From the NCBI GenBank assembly GCA_954871525.1, contig OX940862.1, positions 40,788,232-40,852,231 on the forward strand: 64,000 nucleotides of DNA, given 5' to 3'. Origin of the DNA: Parietaria judaica. Taxonomy: Eukaryota; Streptophyta; Magnoliopsida; Rosales; Urticaceae. Positions 60,001 through 64,000 of this stretch are shown in pieces. Positions within the stretch are counted from its first letter, which is position 1; each line of letters opens with the position of its first letter. A program made the translations under genes and the position numbers. The notes below the pieces were generated by a model, which saw only the letters and a list, made by a program, of their open reading frames with translations, ran no database searches and was not told where the DNA came from.

Positions 60001-62567
60001 AAATTAATGTTCAAGAATGGAAGTGCACCAAAGAGCAAATCCAAAGGGCATTCGTACCAATTATTGATAGGCAAACATTGTAAAAGCAGTAGGGTATTTT
60101 ATGAAGGGGTATAATCACGATGAAAATATCAATAGTCTTTTCATCGTCGTTGATAAATTCTCATTCTTTTTTCGCGAGTGGTAAAGTTTTCATTCTCTAA
60201 AATTGTAAGACAGTTCAATGTTTCATCTACTATTTTCAAGTCAAATGTCAAGTGGCATCATAATTTTTGAATAAATTACAATACTGAACAACCGAGGACA
60301 CACTTTTTACCCCATAGATACGCTTTGGGCATATTTGTTTTTTAAAATGGGTCTCCCGAGAGATTTTTTTGACCGGAAGGAGATTTAATTAAATTTTTAA
60401 TAAATGTCACATGGGATTTGAACTGAAAATAGTAGATAAAAAACTAATTGTCTTACCATTTCAGAGAGAACTTTACTACCTAAAACAAAGAATGAGAATT
60501 TATCGACAACGACATAGTAGAGACTATTGGAACTCTTATCGCAATTTATTATCCCTTTTATGTATGAAATGGAGGTACTTACAATGGTAAACGATGTTCT
60601 GCCATAGTGTGAGGTTGCTACCACTTTTGAAAGAAAGAGGTTTGCTCGCCAAAATATGGAGCGGCGAAAGTCCCTGCTGATCCACAGAGTTCACAAGTTG
60701 CTTGTAGAGTTGGATTATTTGAAATGCCAAATCTATAAAACACCAAATATGTATATATGAACTAATTTATTAACATGCAAAACATTCATATGAAACTTTC
60801 AACATCATGCAATATTTTTTTTGAAGCGTGTTATAAAAGGATAGTTGTGGTGTTAGTACCTATTTTTTATTTATTTAGTGAACCGGCATATTCTCCATCT
60901 CGTTCTTTAGCGGCAATACTAAGTACCTATTTTATTTATATAGTGAGCCTGCATGTTCTCCATCTCTTTTTTTAGCGGCAATACTACCTAAACAATGTTC
61001 AAGTCAAAAGTTTTGTCGATGTTCCGTTAAGGTCTATTACAAGAGAGACACTTTCACACTATGATATTTGAACTTCAAAAAATCAATTATTCAACAATTT
61101 TAATAAACTTGAGACGCACACATTTCTCTCCTAACTTAAAAGATGTTAGTTTGATATGGACGAAATTGATCATCGATATTATTTTAAGACTGCGTAGTAT
61201 TGCTTCTAAAGAAAGAAATAGGTATAAAAATGAATTCGTATTCTATCACAAGTATACTATTAATTTGTAGGTGTATTTCCTAGGGAAATGCCTAAGTTTA
61301 TCACTTTATTGCATTTTACTATCCATATTCAAAATTTGATGGCAAAAAAAATCTCAAGTTTGTCAATTTATTGCACTTTAAATATCTATGTAAAATTTAA
61401 TGGAAAAGTCCTTGCCTCCTAGATATTTAAACATGAGTATTAAAGGCAATAAAGTGATAAAGTTAGGCATTTTCGACATCAAATACTAAACATAGGTATT
61501 AAAGTACAATAATGTAACAAATTCAAGCATTTTCTCCGCAAATACTCTAATTTGTATGATCTTTTAGCACGGATAATTCCTTACCGTAGTAGCCTCCGGC
61601 GATGGCGCAGTGAAGAACGGTCTGGCCGTCCTCACGCCGGCAATACGGAGCGCCGAGCTCGGAACCGCCACAAAGAGAGTGGAGGCAAAGAAAGGCATCT
61701 TTTTTGCCTCGAAGAGCGGCTAGGAAGAGCGGTGTCTCACTCTCCTTGTTGCGTGCTCCAACCAGCGTCTTGTCCACGCCGGCAATGCACTGGCACATGC
61801 GCACATTCCCCATCGATGCTGCGAAGTGCAGCGGCGTGTTCCCCCGGTCGTTCTCGATTTTGAGCAGCTCAGCCGCCTTCGGGCCGTTCTGCACCACCAC
61901 CTCCATCACGAGCTGCTCCACGATCTCTTCCTGGCAATCGGAGACTGCCACATGGAGCGCCGTGTCCCCCGCCCGTGTGATCCTTGCCTCGTGGGCCCGT
62001 CGGTCCTCCTTGTACTTTTTTACCACCTAGGGGCGAAATTTTGAATTAGATATCGGTTGATGAAGGCACATGTATTAAAAAATTAAGTAACTCTTTCTTT
62101 GTAAAAAAAAAAGTTACTAAATTAAAGATGAAATATAATTATTGTTAAGTCTATCTTAAGTTCATATGAGTATTTAAAATAATATATATAGGTATCAAGT
62201 TCAAGACACGTGATTTATTAAATTTTGAAAAAACATTTTACCAATAATAATAATAATAATAATAAAAAAACAGCAGTGGTCTCTGTAGAGGTAAAACTGG
62301 GACCGTATATTGGGTATCAAAGAAAATGATGTTTTTAAAAATAAACTGATTAGAAATTTTAAGAAAGAAAATATTCAAATACATTAATCTAAACTGAATA
62401 TAGCTCAAATCGAGTTCCGAGACAATATTTAAAACGGCCGCGCGACACGCCACCTCTCTCCAGAGTCCTTTCATGGCGGTGTAGAAGAGGTCTTTCGTGA
62501 ACTGCTCCATTTTGTCGCCCATCGCCTCCGTGTTCTCGGCATGACCCGGCTGCATTCTCACGCTCAT
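52140..62567 (-). CDS. Ankyrin-repeat protein with C-terminal PGG membrane domain
   Basis: Exons on the minus strand: 62454-62567, 61585-62026, 60583-60732, 57010-57150, 56814-56909, 56630-56743, 54517-54837, 53414-53763 (start uncertain by 6 nt) and 52140-52748. All phases join to 778 aa. Ankyrin repeats are clear in exon 2 ([52 protein letters not shown]), exon 3 ([12 protein letters not shown]) and exon 8 ([22 protein letters not shown]). The last exon is the PGG domain (about 577-778), with [23 protein letters not shown] and about four hydrophobic helices. Relatives are ITN1 and ACD6-type proteins, acting at membranes in stress and defence signalling; the ligand is unknown. The MSVRM start is the first ATG of the exon. 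Introns are packed with mobile elements. Confidence 0.9.
53795..54040 (-). mobile_element. tRNA-derived SINE, copy 2, in intron 7 of the ankyrin gene
   Basis: Read on the minus strand it matches the SINE at 29172-29349: GCTTRG.CTAGTGGTAA head, AAGACTCTTC, CTTGAGACGCA, ACGTAATCTT, CCGATAGTGC. The B box is decayed (GGTTGAATC). The 10-bp target duplication TGATTAATTA flanks it (53785-53794, 54041-54050). It is 246 bp, longer at the 3' end than copy 1. Its 3' edge lies about 20-30 nt above the exon 8 acceptor. Confidence 0.85.
54977..56134. mobile_element. Mutator-like MITE, long inverted repeats, in intron 6 of the ankyrin gene
   Basis: The 9-bp duplication TATTTTCTA (54968-54976, 56135-56143) is exact and typical of Mutator-like elements. 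Ends start GGGTAAACTGCGGCTAAAA, and the other end reads as its inverse. Inverted arms extend about 340 bp each. Subterminal GCGGCTAAAGTACCCAA is repeated inside each arm, as if one copy inserted in or duplicated within another. The core (about 55320-55790) is almost pure A/T with TATACTTTATATT tandem units. Confidence 0.88.
56970..57008. repeat. TA microsatellite abutting a splice donor
   Basis: About 19 TA units begin with the second base of the exon 4 donor GT of the ankyrin gene (minus strand reads G|GTATATAT...). Length changes would sit immediately beside the 5' splice site. Confidence 0.9.
57478..58756. mobile_element. Mutator-like non-autonomous element in intron 3 of the ankyrin gene
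   Basis: The 1,279-bp element has terminal inverted repeats of about 236 bp (57478-57713, 58518-58756), starting GGGTAATTTGCGGCAAAA. The 9-bp duplication AAAATAGAA (57469-57477, 58757-58765) is exact. The core is AT-rich without a transposase frame and holds a SINE-like piece (58390-58517). The terminus is related to that of 54977-56134. Confidence 0.92.
58390..58517 (+). mobile_element. SINE-like piece inside the Mutator-like element
   Basis: GAGTTCGAAACC (58447-58458) resembles a Pol III B box, preceded by GGTGGATAGGTGCGTAAGTGGG at a fitting distance. It is not of the same family as the two SINEs above. No target duplication was found, so it may be captured sequence. Confidence 0.3.
58826..59477 (+). 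repeat. Possible solo LTR in intron 3 of the ankyrin gene
   Basis: The stretch may run from TGTAAGAGATC to ACCCAACA (TG..CA), with TTTATAAATAGAG (about 59080) as a promoter-like TATA box. A-rich flanks could be the target duplication (AAAAA) but are too simple to count. No partner LTR was seen. Confidence 0.35.
61270..61547. mobile_element. 278-bp Mutator-like MITE in intron 2 of the ankyrin gene
   Basis: Imperfect inverted ends of about 65 bp (GGTGTATTTCCTAGGGAAATGCC against AGAGTATTTGCGGAGAAAATGC) are flanked by exact TAATTTGTA (61261-61269, 61548-61556). The inner part repeats CTTTATTGC/GCAATAAAG words in both orientations. The end resembles the GGGTAATTTGCGGC family. Its right flank lies about 28 bp from the exon 2 donor. 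Confidence 0.75.
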
Positions 62568-64000
62568 TTGTGTGTGTGTTGCTGCATGAGCCTGTGACTT
62601 TAACTATATATATATATATATATATGATTCTCAAGATAAATAAATGATATTATATGCTTTTGTAAAGCAATATGTACGTACGATTTCGAATATGGAGTGG
62701 CTTATTTGATATGTTGCTTGATGTAGTTAAAGAAAGAGAACCTTGCACTGATAAAGATCATGACTTGTGTTTTAAGTTATATACATTTATGTCTCTTTTC
62801 TAAAGTTCAAATGTGTTTCAAGCGGTAGTGACGCTGTTTTTTTCTTTTTCTTTTCTTTCTGATGTGGACATTTGTGTTTGTTTTGTCACAAGCAACCAAT
62901 GTATGTATCAAACTCGTAAAATTCAACAAATAATAATATCCAAGTGTATCTAATAAATATTTGATAATATTGAAATGAGTAGTTTAGTTTGCAAATACTA
63001 TACTTCTGTGCAAGATTTTAAAATTCGTTACACCTACAATATACCAACGGTAACCGTCTTTTTCAATAGTGTGAGTAATTTGCGGTTACCCTCTTTTATT
63101 ACAAGGACCAATATTTTTCCGAACTACCCTTTGACCTTTAAATTCGATTATTGAAAAAAAATCTCCATAATTTATTCAATTTTTTTTCACATCACCTGTT
63201 ACGGAATCTCTTATGGGCAGTGACGGAGGGAGGGGGAACCCACAATGGGCCCGTGCACTCCCTCAATCTGATAAAAAATAATTAACAGATGCGGTCATGA
63301 GGCTAGCAAGCAGGGCGACGGCGGCCCAATATTACGAAGGGTTTCCAAAAACCTAGAAAAAAAACCTTCTACGCCATTGTTGAAAAAAAAAAGCTTCTGT
63401 GAAGGCGAAGAAGACAAGAGAAAATATGGGGAGACTAAAGTTGTATGGCCCACGTAGTAAAATATGCATAAATTTTAATTTATTTATTTATCGTCCTTAT
63501 ATATTTGTACTTGAATTGATAAATGGGACCCACTTTTATATATTAAATTTTTTATTTTAAATTATTTTCTATATGTCTAAATATATTTACACACAACACG
63601 AATAGAAGTTTACAAATTTCATTGTCATATTTTTTCACCCCAATTAATTTATACATATTTCTTTATCACCAACTATAATATCCTGTTTTTAAAAGTTTAT
63701 GTTTTTATAATTAAGATTAATTTTATTAAAAATAGTGGTATGATGGTATCTCAAATAATATTTGGTTGTTTAATTGATGTTACAAAACTAACTTTAAGAT
63801 TTTTACAGTTTTATTTATAGTATTTGCATTAAAAAAAGTATTATAATATTTTAGCAGTATTTGTATTATAAAAAGTATTATAATATTTTAGCAGAATTCA
63901 TTGTTGTCGTTTGCTTTATTATATTCATCGTTCCGAGCGTGTTTTAGTGTTTTGGTAGAAATCGATAATTTCGGAACTAATAATATTTTTTTTAATAAAT
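62568..64000. other. Upstream region of the ankyrin gene
   Basis: It should hold the leader and promoter of the ankyrin gene. A TA microsatellite lies at about 62604-62624, 40 bp above the ATG, so the TATA box cannot be picked out. GC-richer bases 63215-63430 (CAGTGACGGAGGGAGGGGG) resemble the end of a hAT-like element whose partner end was not found. No gene seen. Confidence 0.5.

Noticed and set aside
60395..60624. 75-codon minus-strand frame continuing past ankyrin exon 3
   Set aside because: It is the real exon read on into its intron; the GTAAGT donor at 60582 and the phase match to exon 4 set the border.

Overview
The window is nuclear DNA of a flowering plant, almost certainly a eudicot. 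It has spliced genes with GT-AG introns, AT-rich intergenic DNA, many TA/GA microsatellites, and plant LTR retrotransposons, MITEs and tRNA-derived SINEs. No prokaryotic or organellar features were seen. All work is by eye; exon borders were set by reading frame, splice dinucleotides and remembered family proteins.

The window holds four host genes. (1) A class A heat-stress transcription factor, HSFA6b-like, on the minus strand (4766-6862, 2 exons, 372 aa). (2) A plus-strand gene (13500-23303, 21 exons, 1081 aa) joining an N-terminal PP2C phosphatase to a C-terminal protein kinase, of the Arabidopsis At3g63340 type. (3) An ETO1-LIKE 1 (EOL1) gene on the minus strand (23875-28596, 5 exons, 890 aa), a BTB/TPR adaptor for turnover of ACC synthase; it is tail-to-tail with (2), 571 bp apart. 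(4) An ankyrin/PGG membrane protein on the minus strand (52140-62567, 9 exons, 778 aa).

The other half is mobile DNA. A 12.2-kb Ty3/gypsy element of Tat type (33159-45378) runs on the minus strand. It has 692-bp LTRs about 97% identical, broken gag-pol, a long antisense extra ORF and a 63-bp tandem array. A 2.3-kb Ty1/copia element (49550-51874) has lost integrase, RT and most of RNase H but keeps one open 533-codon Gag-protease frame. Several short elements have exact target-site duplications: two hAT-like elements with a CAAGG-type end (2007-2189, 46490-47788), a 423-bp hAT MITE (7792-8214), three Mutator-like elements with related GGGTAA..TGCGGC ends (54977-56134, 57478-58756, 61270-61547), and two copies of one tRNA-derived SINE family (29172-29349, 53795-54040).

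The three Mutator-like elements and one SINE all lie in introns of the ankyrin/PGG gene, which explains its 10-kb length. The genes do not form an operon or obvious pathway, although HSFA6b, EOL1 (ethylene) and ankyrin/PGG proteins all belong to stress or hormone responses.
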